The notes below the pieces were generated by a model, which was not told the DNA's origin, did not search any database, and worked only from the letters and a program-made list of their open reading frames with translations. From an uncultured Chthoniobacter sp. (GTDB lineage: Bacteria; Verrucomicrobiota; Verrucomicrobiia; Chthoniobacterales; Chthoniobacteraceae): 64,000 nucleotides of DNA. The first letter of the stretch is position 1. The number at the start of each line of letters is the position of its first letter. Both the position numbers and the translations under genes were made by a program. The stretch is from assembly GCA_903874975.1 (NCBI GenBank), contig CAIQUL010000323.1:1-64000 (forward strand), given 5' to 3'. Shown piece after piece: positions 31,831-41,476 of this stretch.

Positions 31831-32232
31831 ATGAATGTCCCTGACGAACTCCAATACGCCGCCACCCACGAATGGCTCCGCCTCGACGGCGCGACCGGAA
31901 CCGTGGGCATCACCGACCACGCGCAAGCCGAGTTGACCGACGTGGTCTATGTGGAGCTGCCGAAAGTCGGCGCGCAGGTGAACGCCGGGCAGCAGATTTG
32001 CGTGGTCGAGTCCGTGAAAGCGGCGAGCGACATCTACTCGCCCGTCTCCGGCACCGTCACGGCCGTCAACGACGCGCTCACCGCGAGCCCCGCGTTGCTC
32101 AACACCGATCCGTTCGGCGAGGGCTGGATTTTTCAGATCAAGATCGAGGCCGGTGAGGACATCGAGCACCTCAAGAGCGCCGCGCAATACCGCGAGCAAA
32201 TCGGCGGGGCCGACGCGGGCGGCGAGGTCTAG
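31831..32232 (+). CDS. gcvH: Glycine cleavage H protein
   Basis: ATHEWLRLDGATGTVGITDHAQAELTDVVYVELPKVG; lipoyl motif VVESVKAASDIYSPVSGTV. Confidence 0.97.
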   Translation: MNVPDELQYAATHEWLRLDGATGTVGITDHAQAELTDVVYVELPKVGAQVNAGQQICVVESVKAASDIYSPVSGTVTAVNDALTASPALLNTDPFGEGWIFQIKIEAGEDIEHLKSAAQYREQIGGADAGGEV

Positions 32233-32243
32233 GAACCGCGCGC

Positions 32244-32903
32244 ATGAAAACGCTGCTCGTCGCGCTGCTCGGCGTCGGCGCGCTGGCCCGCGCGGATCTG
32301 GTCATCGTGCAGAAAGTGGAGGGCGGCGGGCAGTCGGGCGAGCAGACGATCCGGATCAAAGGCGACCGGGCGCGCACCGATCTCGCGCGCGAGATCAGCG
32401 TGGTGTCCGACGCCGCGACCGGGGAAAGCGTCACCCTCATGCACGCGCCCAAGACCTTCATGCGGATCACCGCAGCGCGGAACCAGGCGCTGGTGGAAAA
32501 GATGCAGCAACGCCGCCCCGCCGGTGATCCCCCGAAGCTCACCACCACCGGACGGAAGGAGAAGCTCGGCACCTACGACTGCGAAATTTTCACGACGAGC
32601 TTCGGCGGAGTCAGCGTGACCTACTGGATCGCCTCCGCCTTTCCCAACTACCCCGCCATCCTCGCGCAACTCGGGAAGCTGCAGGCCGGCAGCATCTCGG
32701 CAATGGGCCGCGATTTGATGCCGGAGCTGAAAGATTTCCCCGGTTTTCCGATCAAAACCGAAATGGAAAGGGGCACCGAAAAAGTCAGTTCCGTGGTGCT
32801 CTCGGTGAAGGAAGAGCCGGTCGATCCCGCGAGCTTCGAGACCCCGAAGAACTACACAGAAGTCAGCGCACCCGCGCCGCCGGTTTCACCGCAGCAGCCT
32901 TAG
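32244..32903 (+). CDS. Secreted DUF4412-like protein
   Basis: Signal peptide; DLVIVQKVEGGGQSGEQTIRIKGDRARTDL; LGTYDCEIFTTSFGGVSVTYWIA. Confidence 0.6.
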   Translation: MKTLLVALLGVGALARADLVIVQKVEGGGQSGEQTIRIKGDRARTDLAREISVVSDAATGESVTLMHAPKTFMRITAARNQALVEKMQQRRPAGDPPKLTTTGRKEKLGTYDCEIFTTSFGGVSVTYWIASAFPNYPAILAQLGKLQAGSISAMGRDLMPELKDFPGFPIKTEMERGTEKVSSVVLSVKEEPVDPASFETPKNYTEVSAPAPPVSPQQP

Positions 32904-32998
32904 ATTTCGGGCGCAGATTCGCCCCAAATCCCGCTTGTCATCAAAACCGCCCCGGCTACGCTCACCGCACTTTTCCGCAGGATCACTTTCACTCTCGA

Positions 32999-33451
32999 AT
33001 GACGCTCGGCAATCTCCTCACCGTCCCCCAAATCCTCCCCGCCATGCAGGCGACCGAGCGCTGGGGCGTGATCACCGAGTTGGTCGATCTCCTCGTCGCG
33101 GAAAAGCAGATCAAAACCGAGGACCGCGACGTCATCCTCAACGCCCTGCGCCAGCGCGAGGAGACCATGAGCACGGGCATCGGCTTTGGCATTGCCATCC
33201 CGCACGCCTCCTCGGATCGGGTGGAAAAAGTCGTCGCCGCCTTTGGTCGCTCACCCGCCGGGATCGAGTTTGAATCACTCGACAACGCCCCCGTGAAATT
33301 CGTCGTCCTCTTCGTCGTGCCGAAAGACCAGTTTCAAACCCACCTGCGCACCCTCGCCGGCATCGCGAAATTCCTCAACGACCGCGCCGTCCGGGATCGC
33401 CTCGGCACGGCGGGGACGGCGGAGGAGATTCTGGAAATTTTTCGCAGCTAG
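32999..33451 (+). CDS. PTS EIIA / PtsN-like protein
   Basis: EERRE-type region QREETMSTGIGFGIAIPHASSDRVEKVVAAFGRSPAGIEF; LRTLAGIAKFLND. Confidence 0.88.
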   Translation: MTLGNLLTVPQILPAMQATERWGVITELVDLLVAEKQIKTEDRDVILNALRQREETMSTGIGFGIAIPHASSDRVEKVVAAFGRSPAGIEFESLDNAPVKFVVLFVVPKDQFQTHLRTLAGIAKFLNDRAVRDRLGTAGTAEEILEIFRS

Positions 33452-33480
33452 CAGCCGAACATCCAGCAGGAATCGGGTGG

Positions 33481-33572
33481 GTGAATGGTGATCGGTGAAG
33501 CGTGAATGGATCCGAGGGCACGTGCACCCGCAGGCCGATTTACAATTCACCGATCACCGATCACCAATCACC
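33481..33572. repeat. Inverted pair of heptamer arrays upstream of argS
   Basis: GTGAATG GTGATCG GTGAAGC GTGAATG (33481-33508) and ATTCACC GATCACC GATCACC AATCACC (33545-33572). Confidence 0.85.
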
Positions 33573-33593
33573 TTCTTTTCGCTTCCCACCCAC

Positions 33594-35342
33594 ATGACCC
33601 TCGCCGCCCAACTCGAAGCCCGCCTCCGCCCCGCCCTCGCCCACTTCGGCTTTGCCGATGCCCGCGTCCAGCCCGCCACCGACGCCCGCTTTGGCGACTA
33701 CCAGACCAATGCCGCCATGATCCTCGCCAAGCAGCAGCGCGCCAACCCGCGCCAGCTCGCCGCCCAGATCATCGAGCGCCTCGACGTGGCCGACCTCTGC
33801 GCCCCGCCCGAAATCGCCGGCGCCGGCTTCATCAATTTCCGCCTCCTCCCCACCGCCCTCGAAAGCCAGCTCCCCGCCCTCGCCGCCGACCCGCGCCTCG
33901 GCGTCCCCGCCCCGGAGCAGCCGCAGACCATCCTCATCGACTTCAGCTCGCCCAACGTCGCCAAGCCGATGCACATCGGCCACATCCGCTCCACCATCCT
34001 CGGCGACGCCCTCGCCCGCAGCGCCGCCTTCCTCGGCCACCGCGTCGTGCGCGACAACCACATCGGCGACTGGGGCACCCAGTTCGGCATGCTCCTCCAC
34101 GCGTGGAAAACCGAGCGCGACCCCGCCGCGCTCGCCACCGATCCGCTCGGCGAAATGGAGCGTCTCTACAAACTCATCTCCGCCCGCTCGAAAGAAGACC
34201 CCGCCACCCTCGACGCCGTCCACCAGGAACTCGTGAAGCTCCAGGCCGGCGACGAGGAAAACCTCGGCATCTGGCGCGAAATGCAGCGCCTCTCCCAGGC
34301 CCAGTTCGACGCCATCTACGCGCGCCTCGGCATCACCTTCGACATCACCCTCGGCGAAAGTTTCTACAACCCCTGGCTCAAGGACACCGCCCAGCAGCTC
34401 CGCACCGTCGGCATCGCCCGCGAGAGCGAAGGCGCCCTCTGCGTCTTCTCCGACGCCACCCTCCCGGAAAAAGACGACCCCTTTCTCATCTCGCGCGACG
34501 GCCAGTGGATTCCCCTCCCCGCCCTCGTGCAAAAAGCCGACGGCGCCGCCAACTACACCACCACCGACCTCGCCACCCTCGACTACCGCCAGCGCACCTA
34601 CGCGCCCCACGCCATCCTCTACGTCACCGACGGCCGCCAGCAGCACCACTTCCGCCAGCTCTTCGCCATCTTCCGCCGCTGGCAACCCGCCGCCGCCGCC
34701 CGGCTCGACCACGTCTGGTTCGGCACCATCCTCGGCCCCGATGGACGCCCCTTCAAAACCCGCAGCGGCGAAACCATCCGCCTCGCCGACCTCCTCGACG
34801 AAGCCGAAGAGCGCGCCTTTGCCATCGTCACCGAGAAAAACCCCACCCTCCCCGAAGCCGAGCGCCGCGAGATCGCCCGCGTCATCGGCCTCGGCGCCGT
34901 CAAATACGCCGACCTCCTCCCCAACCGCCAGAGCGACTACACCTTTTCCTGGGACAAAATGCTCGCCCTCACCGGCAACACCGCGCCCTACCTGCAATAC
35001 AGCCACGTCCGCATCCAGAGCATCTTTCGCAAAGCCGACGCCGACCCCGCCGCCCAGCAGGCCCCCGTCTCCGTCGCCGACCCCGCCGAGCGCGCCCTTG
35101 CCATGAAGCTCTTCCAGTTCGGCGAACTCCTCCCCCAGATCCTCGCCGACCACCGCCCCAACCTCCTCTGCAACTACCTCTACGAGCTGGCCAGCCTCTT
35201 CCACAGCTTCTTTGAAGCCTGCCCCGTCCTCAAAGCCGAACCCGACCTCCGCGCCAGCCGCCTCACCCTCTGCGCCCTCACTGCCCGGACGCTGAAGGAA
35301 GGGTTGGCGCTGTTAGGTATAGGTGTGCCGGAGAGGATGTAG
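33594..35342 (+). CDS. argS: Arginyl-tRNA synthetase
   Basis: DFSSPNVAKPMHIGHIRSTILGDALARSAAFLGHRVVRDNHIGDWGTQFGML; C-terminal anticodon-binding YELASLFHSFFEACPVL. Confidence 0.97.
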   Translation: MTLAAQLEARLRPALAHFGFADARVQPATDARFGDYQTNAAMILAKQQRANPRQLAAQIIERLDVADLCAPPEIAGAGFINFRLLPTALESQLPALAADPRLGVPAPEQPQTILIDFSSPNVAKPMHIGHIRSTILGDALARSAAFLGHRVVRDNHIGDWGTQFGMLLHAWKTERDPAALATDPLGEMERLYKLISARSKEDPATLDAVHQELVKLQAGDEENLGIWREMQRLSQAQFDAIYARLGITFDITLGESFYNPWLKDTAQQLRTVGIARESEGALCVFSDATLPEKDDPFLISRDGQWIPLPALVQKADGAANYTTTDLATLDYRQRTYAPHAILYVTDGRQQHHFRQLFAIFRRWQPAAAARLDHVWFGTILGPDGRPFKTRSGETIRLADLLDEAEERAFAIVTEKNPTLPEAERREIARVIGLGAVKYADLLPNRQSDYTFSWDKMLALTGNTAPYLQYSHVRIQSIFRKADADPAAQQAPVSVADPAERALAMKLFQFGELLPQILADHRPNLLCNYLYELASLFHSFFEACPVLKAEPDLRASRLTLCALTARTLKEGLALLGIGVPERM

Positions 35343-35440
35343 AGCAGTTAGTGCTTTTGTGAAAGCACACCCGCCATCTTGATCCGCTTAATCTCTTCAA
35401 TCACCACCCGGAGTGCCCGGCGACGCGTGCGCATGTAGCT

Positions 35441-35456
35441 TGGACTTCAGTCCAAA
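35441..35456. repeat. Short hairpin ttggact-tc-agtccaa
   Basis: Perfect 7 bp arms. Confidence 0.6.
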
Positions 35457-35523
35457 GTGCCGGACCTCCGCGCTGAAGCGCATGCGCCTTTCTCTCCCCA
35501 CGAATGCTCGCAAAACCGCGTGC

Positions 35524-36129
35524 CTACTTGATCGAGTCGGCGGGGACGATCTTGATGCTCTCGACGCCGACGCGCTCCTTGGGCTTGCTGGGCTCGCCAC
35601 TGGCGCTGGCGGCCACGGCGGAGTCGCCGAGTTTTTTCAGCACGTCCTCGCCTTTGATGAGCTTGCCAAAGCAGGTGTACTTGCCGTTGAGCGCCTGCGC
35701 GCCTTCGAGGCAGATGAAGAACTGGCAACTCGCTGAATCCGGGTTGGCCGAGCGGGCCATCGAGATCACGCCGAGGTCATGTTTGCGTTCGCTGAACTCT
35801 GCCTTGAGCTTTTCGTCCGCACTCCCCGTGCCCCACATCATTTCCTTGCTCAGGTCTTTGGAAAGCGGGTCGCCGCCCTGAATCATGAAGCCTTTGATGA
35901 TGCGGTGAAACGCCGTGCCATCATAGAAGCCGCTCTTCGCGAGCTTGATGAAATTCGCGACGGTCTTCGGCGCGGTTTCCGGCCAGAACTCGATCACCAT
36001 TTCGCCGGCCGAGGTCTTGATGACCGCGACTTCTTTGGTGGATTTTTCCTCCGCCGCACGCGCGGCGGGCGCGAGGGCGAGGGCCAGGGCGGTGGTCGTG
36101 AGGAGGAAGGAATGTAGGAGATTTTTCAT
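35524..36129 (-). CDS. Periplasmic cyclophilin-type peptidyl-prolyl isomerase
   Basis: Signal peptide; GEMVIEFWPETAPKTVANFIKLAKSGFYDGTAFHRIIKGFMIQGGDP. Confidence 0.93.
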   Translation of the reverse strand: MKNLLHSFLLTTTALALALAPAARAAEEKSTKEVAVIKTSAGEMVIEFWPETAPKTVANFIKLAKSGFYDGTAFHRIIKGFMIQGGDPLSKDLSKEMMWGTGSADEKLKAEFSERKHDLGVISMARSANPDSASCQFFICLEGAQALNGKYTCFGKLIKGEDVLKKLGDSAVAASASGEPSKPKERVGVESIKIVPADSIK

Positions 36130-36253
36130 AAGCTGGCGGGAGAATTGCCACGCCCCCGCGGCGCTGTCACGCAGAGAAACTGCGCCCCGCAAATCCCGTC
36201 GCGGCGTCTCAAGGGAAGGTTGCAAGGCGATTTTCGGACGCTAGTATGCGGCT

Positions 36254-37231
36254 TTGTCATTCATGAAATTCCACGCACTTTTCCTGGCGGTAATGTTCGG
36301 GGCAGCGACGCTCCAGGCGCAGACAGGAGCCCCTCCCGAATCGAATTCACCCGTCCTTCTCGCCCAGGCGGCCGCGCCTTTAAAAAAGGACAGCGCCGTG
36401 ACGGCGATCAATGACCGCGGGGCGAAAGACGCCAAGGAAGCCAAGGACGCAGCCATCGCAGCCGCAGCGGCGGCGGAGGACACCTTGACCATCCCGGCGA
36501 ACCGCGCGAGCGCGGGTGCGCCGTCCCCAGCCAGCATGACGGGCGACGTGACTCCGGTGACGCTGTGGAAGCTGATCCTCGACGGCGGATATGCGATGAT
36601 CCCGCTCGGCGCGCTTTCGGTCATCACGGTGATGCTCGTGCTCGTCTATCTTTTCACCCTCCGGCGCAGCTCCATCCTCTCGCCGCAGTATATGAATACG
36701 GCGGACGTGCTTTTGAAAAAGCGCGACTACCTCGGGTTGCTGGCGATCTCCAACCGGCACAGCGAGGCCGTGGCGCTGGTGGTCCGGCGCACTTTGGATT
36801 TCGCCACGAAAAACCCCACGGCTCCCTATGACGTGGTGCGAGAGATCGCGGAAACCGAGGCCGGCAGCCAGGCCGCATCGCTCCAGCACCGCACCGTGTA
36901 TCTCGCGGACATCGGCATGCTTTCACCCATGATCGGCCTGCTCGGGACGGTCATCGGCATCATTCGTTCCTTCGGCCTGCTCGGCAGCGGGCAGACGGCG
37001 ACCTCGCGCGACCTGCTGCTGGCGAACGGCGTCTCCGAGGCGCTCATCGCCACCGCGGCTGGCCTCGTGCTCGGCATCCTGGCCATGTTTTTCTACTCCG
37101 TCTTTCGCAACCGCGTCCAAAGCCTGATCTCCGATTTGGAAATCGCCACGGCCCACATTATCGGCCTCGTGGCGCTGAACTACGGCAAGAAGCGCGAAGG
37201 CTTGCGCGTGGCCGTGGACGACGAGTATTGA
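36254..37231 (+). CDS. MotA/TolQ/ExbB proton channel family protein
   Basis: LYLADIGMLSPMIGLLGTVIGIIRSFGLLGSGQ..LLLANGVSEALIATAAGLVLGILAMFFYSVFRNRV. Confidence 0.92.
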   Translation: MSFMKFHALFLAVMFGAATLQAQTGAPPESNSPVLLAQAAAPLKKDSAVTAINDRGAKDAKEAKDAAIAAAAAAEDTLTIPANRASAGAPSPASMTGDVTPVTLWKLILDGGYAMIPLGALSVITVMLVLVYLFTLRRSSILSPQYMNTADVLLKKRDYLGLLAISNRHSEAVALVVRRTLDFATKNPTAPYDVVREIAETEAGSQAASLQHRTVYLADIGMLSPMIGLLGTVIGIIRSFGLLGSGQTATSRDLLLANGVSEALIATAAGLVLGILAMFFYSVFRNRVQSLISDLEIATAHIIGLVALNYGKKREGLRVAVDDEY

Positions 37232-37240
37232 TCCGACCGC

Positions 37241-37654
37241 ATGAATCTCCGCAAACGGACTGAGCCTCACATCATCGGCTTTCAGATCGCGCCGATGGTG
37301 GACATCCTCCTCGTGCTGCTCTGCTTCTTCATCGTCACGTGGAGCTTTGCGAAAAAGGAACTCGATCTGAAAGTGCGCGTGCCCTCCGCGCAAAACGCGG
37401 CGGAGTCCGCCTCGGTGGTCAATCAAACCGTGCTCAACGTCCGCCCCGACGGCACGGTGATCTGGAACAACAAGCCCGTCCCGCGCGCCGAATTGCTCAC
37501 GCGGTTGAAGGAACTCTCGGGGCTTTTCCCCGACTACTCGATCATCGTGCGCGGGCATGAGAACGCCGAATGGCGGCGCATCTCCGACGTGCTCGACACC
37601 TGCCGCGAGGCCAACATCTGGAACGTCGCGTTTGCCACGCGGAAAGCCGAATGA
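37241..37654 (+). CDS. ExbD/TolR biopolymer transport protein
   Basis: IGFQIAPMVDILLVLLCFFIVTWSF; periplasmic domain with VLNVRPDGTVIWNNKPVPRAELLTRLKEL. Confidence 0.92.
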   Translation: MNLRKRTEPHIIGFQIAPMVDILLVLLCFFIVTWSFAKKELDLKVRVPSAQNAAESASVVNQTVLNVRPDGTVIWNNKPVPRAELLTRLKELSGLFPDYSIIVRGHENAEWRRISDVLDTCREANIWNVAFATRKAE

Positions 37655-40167
37655 GGACGCTGGTCGGCGCAAGTCTGGCCGCGCTACTCCTCGCGCTGCC
37701 CCCGGCGGAAGGCCAGGATACCAAGCCGCCGGTCCTGAAACCCTTCGCCCTCGACGACGACGGCAAGCCGATCCCGCGCGCCGAACCCATCGTCCCGGCC
37801 GCCCCGCCGAAGCCCGCGCCGGTGGCCGCCGCGACGCCCAAGCCCGCCGGCGTCGTGGCCCCGCCCAAGCCGATGACCGTGCCCGAGGTCGCCGATCCGG
37901 GGACGATCCGCGTGACTCCGAGCGGCACGCCGCGTTCCGCCGAGCAGCTCCAGATCGACCTGGCCAATGGCTACTATGCCAAGAAGATGTTCGATCTGGC
38001 CGCGCCGGAGTACGAGAAATTTCTCACCGTTTTCCCGAACTCCGCGCAGCGGCCCGAGGCCCTCTTTCGCCTCGGCGAATCCTACCGCCGCAACGGCACC
38101 ACCAACGCCGCCCGCAACGCCTACGAAACCCTCCTCTCCCAATTCCAGACCGGCGAATTCATCGGCCCCGCCGCCTACCGTCTGGCGGAAATGTGCTACG
38201 CCGAGAAGCAATTTCGCGAGGCCCTCAACCTCTACCGCAAGGCCGCGGTGCGGTTGAAAGATCCCGCCGTCGCCAACTCCGCGAAGTTTTTTACCGCCCG
38301 CTCGCTCGAGGCGCTGGGCCAGAAACTCGACGCCCGCACGGCCTACGAAGACCTCGCCTCGACCGTCGAGGCCAACCCCTTTCAGGATGCCAGCCGCCTC
38401 TCCGCCGCACTCCTGCTCCGCGAGGGTGGCCGCACGGCCGACGCCGTCAAACAGATGCAGGTCCTCTCCGTCAAAGCGGAGAACCCGGAACTGAAACTCG
38501 AAGCCACCGTCCGCCTCGGCCTCTGGTCGCTCGAAACCGAACCGCCGCAACCCGCGCAGGCCGAAACCGCCTTTAAGAAAGCCCTGACCATGCCCGGCCC
38601 GGCCCGCTGGAAAGAGATCGCCCAAGTCGGGGTGCTGCGGATCGCGTTCGACGGCGGCAAATACCAGCAGGTTATTGATAGCTACAATCAGCCCGGCGCA
38701 CAGTTCTCCGCGGACGTCCGCCCTGAGTTGACCTTGCTCGTGGCCGACTCCATGCGCCAGCTCGGCAAGACCGCCGAGGCCATGCGCTTCTACGATTCCG
38801 TTATCCGGGATTACTCCAGCTCCGTGTATGCCAAGGAGGCGCAATACCAGCGGCTAAAGATGCTCTACAACGGCGGCGACGACCAACTGGTGCCCGCCAT
38901 CGACCAATACCTCGCCGCCAATCCCGAGGCCGAAAAGCGCGACCAGATCATGCTCATGAAGGCCGAGCTTTTTTTCAAAAAGAAGGACTACGCCAACGCC
39001 GCGCCGATCTACTCCTCGGTCGAGCTTTCGCGCCAGCTTTCCGGCACCCTCAAGGCGGAGGCACTCTTCAAGCTCGGCTGGTGCCAGATGGAAATGAAAG
39101 CCTTCGAACAGGGCACGAAAGCCTTCACTGCATTCATCGAAGGCTACCCCACGCACAAGCTCATCCCGGCCGCCATGACCCAGCGCGCCATCGGCTGGCA
39201 GTCGCAGAAAAATCTCGGCGCCGCCCTCGCCGACTACAACGACCTCATCAAGAAATTCCCGCAGGCCAAGGAACGCGAAATGGCCCTGCACCAAAAGGGC
39301 CTCATCCTCGGCATGCAGGGCGACAACGCGGCCATGGCCGAGACCTTCAAGCTCCTCCTCACCGACTACCCGAAATCCGCCGCCCGCGGGCAGGCCGTTT
39401 ACTGGCTCGGCTGGGCGGCCTTTGAGGCCAAGAACTACAAGGACGCCGTGCCCTATCTCGACGAAGCCCGGAAATCCGACAAAGAGCAGTGGGGCGAGAA
39501 AGCCAGCATTCGGCTCCTGCTCTCGCACTATTACCTTGAGGACAAAGTCGCGGCCGCGCGCGAGGTCGATTTTTACGCCAAAGAAGGCAAGACCACGGTG
39601 CCCGCGGACATCCTGCGCTGGCTCGGCACCGAATTGAGCAAAGGCGGGGCGTTTGAGTCCGCCGAGAAATACCTCCTGCTGCTGACGCCCCGCGACGAGG
39701 TCACGCCCGCCGATTTTCTCCTCCTCGGCCGCAGCCAGCACTCGCTGGAGAAATACAAGGAGGCGGGCGCATCCATCGGAGCGTATCTTCAGGCCGTGAA
39801 GCTCCCGAAGCAGCGCGCCGAGGGTCTGCTCGCGCTCACCAAATCGCAAATTGCACTCAAGGAGTTCGCCGCCGCCCAGCAATCCGTGGATGAGATCACC
39901 CGGCTCCAACCCGAAGGCGACCTCAACGCCGAGGCCCGCATCAGCGCTGGCGACATCCAGATGGCGCGCGGCAAAACGGAGGAAGCGGCAAAACTCTACG
40001 AAGCCGTGCATCTCGTCGGCGTCGATCATCAGGAAATCACTCCGCGCTCCCTCGCCAAAGCCATCCAGGCCTACCGCGCCGCCGGCAACGAGGAGAAGGT
40101 CAAGAAACTCACCAACATCCTCCAAAGCCGCTACCCTGAATACGTGCAGGCCAACAAGCCATCGTAG
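37651..40167 (+). CDS. Large secreted tetratricopeptide-repeat protein
   Basis: Signal peptide, Pro/Ala linker, many TPR-like helices (YYAKKMFDLAAPEYEKFLTVFPNSAQRPEALFRLGESY); ATGA overlap with exbD-like gene. Confidence 0.88.
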   Translation: MRTLVGASLAALLLALPPAEGQDTKPPVLKPFALDDDGKPIPRAEPIVPAAPPKPAPVAAATPKPAGVVAPPKPMTVPEVADPGTIRVTPSGTPRSAEQLQIDLANGYYAKKMFDLAAPEYEKFLTVFPNSAQRPEALFRLGESYRRNGTTNAARNAYETLLSQFQTGEFIGPAAYRLAEMCYAEKQFREALNLYRKAAVRLKDPAVANSAKFFTARSLEALGQKLDARTAYEDLASTVEANPFQDASRLSAALLLREGGRTADAVKQMQVLSVKAENPELKLEATVRLGLWSLETEPPQPAQAETAFKKALTMPGPARWKEIAQVGVLRIAFDGGKYQQVIDSYNQPGAQFSADVRPELTLLVADSMRQLGKTAEAMRFYDSVIRDYSSSVYAKEAQYQRLKMLYNGGDDQLVPAIDQYLAANPEAEKRDQIMLMKAELFFKKKDYANAAPIYSSVELSRQLSGTLKAEALFKLGWCQMEMKAFEQGTKAFTAFIEGYPTHKLIPAAMTQRAIGWQSQKNLGAALADYNDLIKKFPQAKEREMALHQKGLILGMQGDNAAMAETFKLLLTDYPKSAARGQAVYWLGWAAFEAKNYKDAVPYLDEARKSDKEQWGEKASIRLLLSHYYLEDKVAAAREVDFYAKEGKTTVPADILRWLGTELSKGGAFESAEKYLLLLTPRDEVTPADFLLLGRSQHSLEKYKEAGASIGAYLQAVKLPKQRAEGLLALTKSQIALKEFAAAQQSVDEITRLQPEGDLNAEARISAGDIQMARGKTEEAAKLYEAVHLVGVDHQEITPRSLAKAIQAYRAAGNEEKVKKLTNILQSRYPEYVQANKPS

Positions 40168-40239
40168 GCGGTGCCAGCGGGTGCTGGTGAAAATCTTCGG
40201 AGAGTGACAGGCGGCGGGTGCCGGGTAAAAAGTGCCGCC

Positions 40240-41289
40240 GTGAACGCTGTCTTCGCCGCCTACCGCGAGTTGGAAACGCGCATCCTCGCCGCACTGCGCG
40301 AGGATTTGCGCGAGGCGGAATTCGATGCGCTGGCGCTGGCGGCGCACGCTTTCCAAAAGCGCTGGAACACGCCCTACGCGAATTTTTGCGCGCCGCGCCC
40401 GACCGCCATGCACTGGCGGGAGATTCCCGCCGTGCCGCAGAGCGCGTTCAAAACCGCGCGGCTCTCGGTCGCGCCGCCGGGGATGATCTCGCGGACGTTT
40501 CGCACGAGCGGGACGACGGGTGAGGGTTTCGGCGAGCATCATTTCATCGACCCGCGGCTCTACGATGCGGCGATGCTGGCAGGGTGGGATTGGCTGGATC
40601 GCCGCAGCGCGGAGGCGGTGATTTTGCTCACGCAGGAAAGCGCGGACGCGCCGCAGTCCTCGCTCGCGCAGATGTTCAGCACGCTGGCGCGCGAGCGCTT
40701 CGGCGAGTTTGTCTTCGCGGTGGTGAACGGAGGCGGGGCGCTGGATGTGGAGCGCTTTCGCGCGGCGATGAAGACCTGCTTTTCCGCGAAACGCCCGGTC
40801 GCGTTGCTCGGCACGGCGCTGGCGTTTCTTCATCTAAGCGAACAGGTCGGCGGGGAATGTTTTGACCGGCTACCCGGCACGCTGGTGCTTGAAACCGGCG
40901 GCTACAAAGGCAGCGGGCGGGAGGTGCCGAAAGTTGAGCTCTACCGCCGAATCGGCGGGCTCTTTGACCTGGAGCCGGAAGACATCCTCAACGAATACGG
41001 CATGACGGAACTCAGCTCGCAGTTTTACACCCGCGGGCTCGGCCGGCCGCACGAGGGGCCGCCGTGGGTGCGCGCGGTGGTCATCGATCCCGAGACGGGC
41101 GGCGAGACGGCGGTGGGCGAAACGGGCGTGCTGCGCATTTTCGATCTCGCGAATCTCGGCTCGGTGCTGGCCGTGGAAACGCAGGATCTCGCGGTGCGGC
41201 GCGAGCGCGGTTTCGAATTGCTCGGGCGCGCTCCCGCGGCGCTCCCGCGCGGCTGCTCGCGCGCGGCGGATGAAAGGCTGCGCGCGTGA
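40240..41289 (+). CDS. LuxE-like acyl-protein synthetase
   Basis: AYRELETRILAAL..AFQKRWNTPYANFC, FRTSGTTGEGFGEHHFIDPRLYDAAM, GLFDLEPEDILNEYGMTELSSQFYTRGLGRPHEGPPWVRAVVIDPETGGE; GTG start likely. Confidence 0.82.
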   Translation: MNAVFAAYRELETRILAALREDLREAEFDALALAAHAFQKRWNTPYANFCAPRPTAMHWREIPAVPQSAFKTARLSVAPPGMISRTFRTSGTTGEGFGEHHFIDPRLYDAAMLAGWDWLDRRSAEAVILLTQESADAPQSSLAQMFSTLARERFGEFVFAVVNGGGALDVERFRAAMKTCFSAKRPVALLGTALAFLHLSEQVGGECFDRLPGTLVLETGGYKGSGREVPKVELYRRIGGLFDLEPEDILNEYGMTELSSQFYTRGLGRPHEGPPWVRAVVIDPETGGETAVGETGVLRIFDLANLGSVLAVETQDLAVRRERGFELLGRAPAALPRGCSRAADERLRA

Positions 41290-41294
41290 ATGCG

Positions 41295-41450
41295 CCGGGT
41301 GGAGCACGCGACTCGCGTGCTGTTTGCGGCGACCCGCCGCGAACATCGGGAGAGCGCGCCGCAATGCGTGGCCCGCGCTGCGTGACGATGCGCTCCCGGT
41401 GTATTCGGCGGGTCGCCGAACACCGCACGCGGGTCGCGTGCTCCACCCGG
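41295..41450. repeat. ~156 bp imperfect palindrome (MITE/REPIN-like)
   Basis: ccgggtggagcacgcgactcgcgtgc ... gcacgcgggtcgcgtgctccacccgg; inner cggcgacccgccg / cggcgggtcgccg arms. Confidence 0.88.
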
Positions 41451-41476
41451 AACCGCAAGCGCCGGGCTTGCTTTCC

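Noticed and set aside
33481-33572. CRISPR array
   Set aside because: Units are 7 bp with no spacers, and arrays face each other; no cas genes in the window.
33506-35215. 569 aa plus-strand ORF overlapping argS
   Set aside because: Out-of-frame reading of a strongly C-biased argS; nearly all Arg/Pro/His. The 33561-35204 minus ORF (Gly/Glu/Val-rich) is the same artefact.
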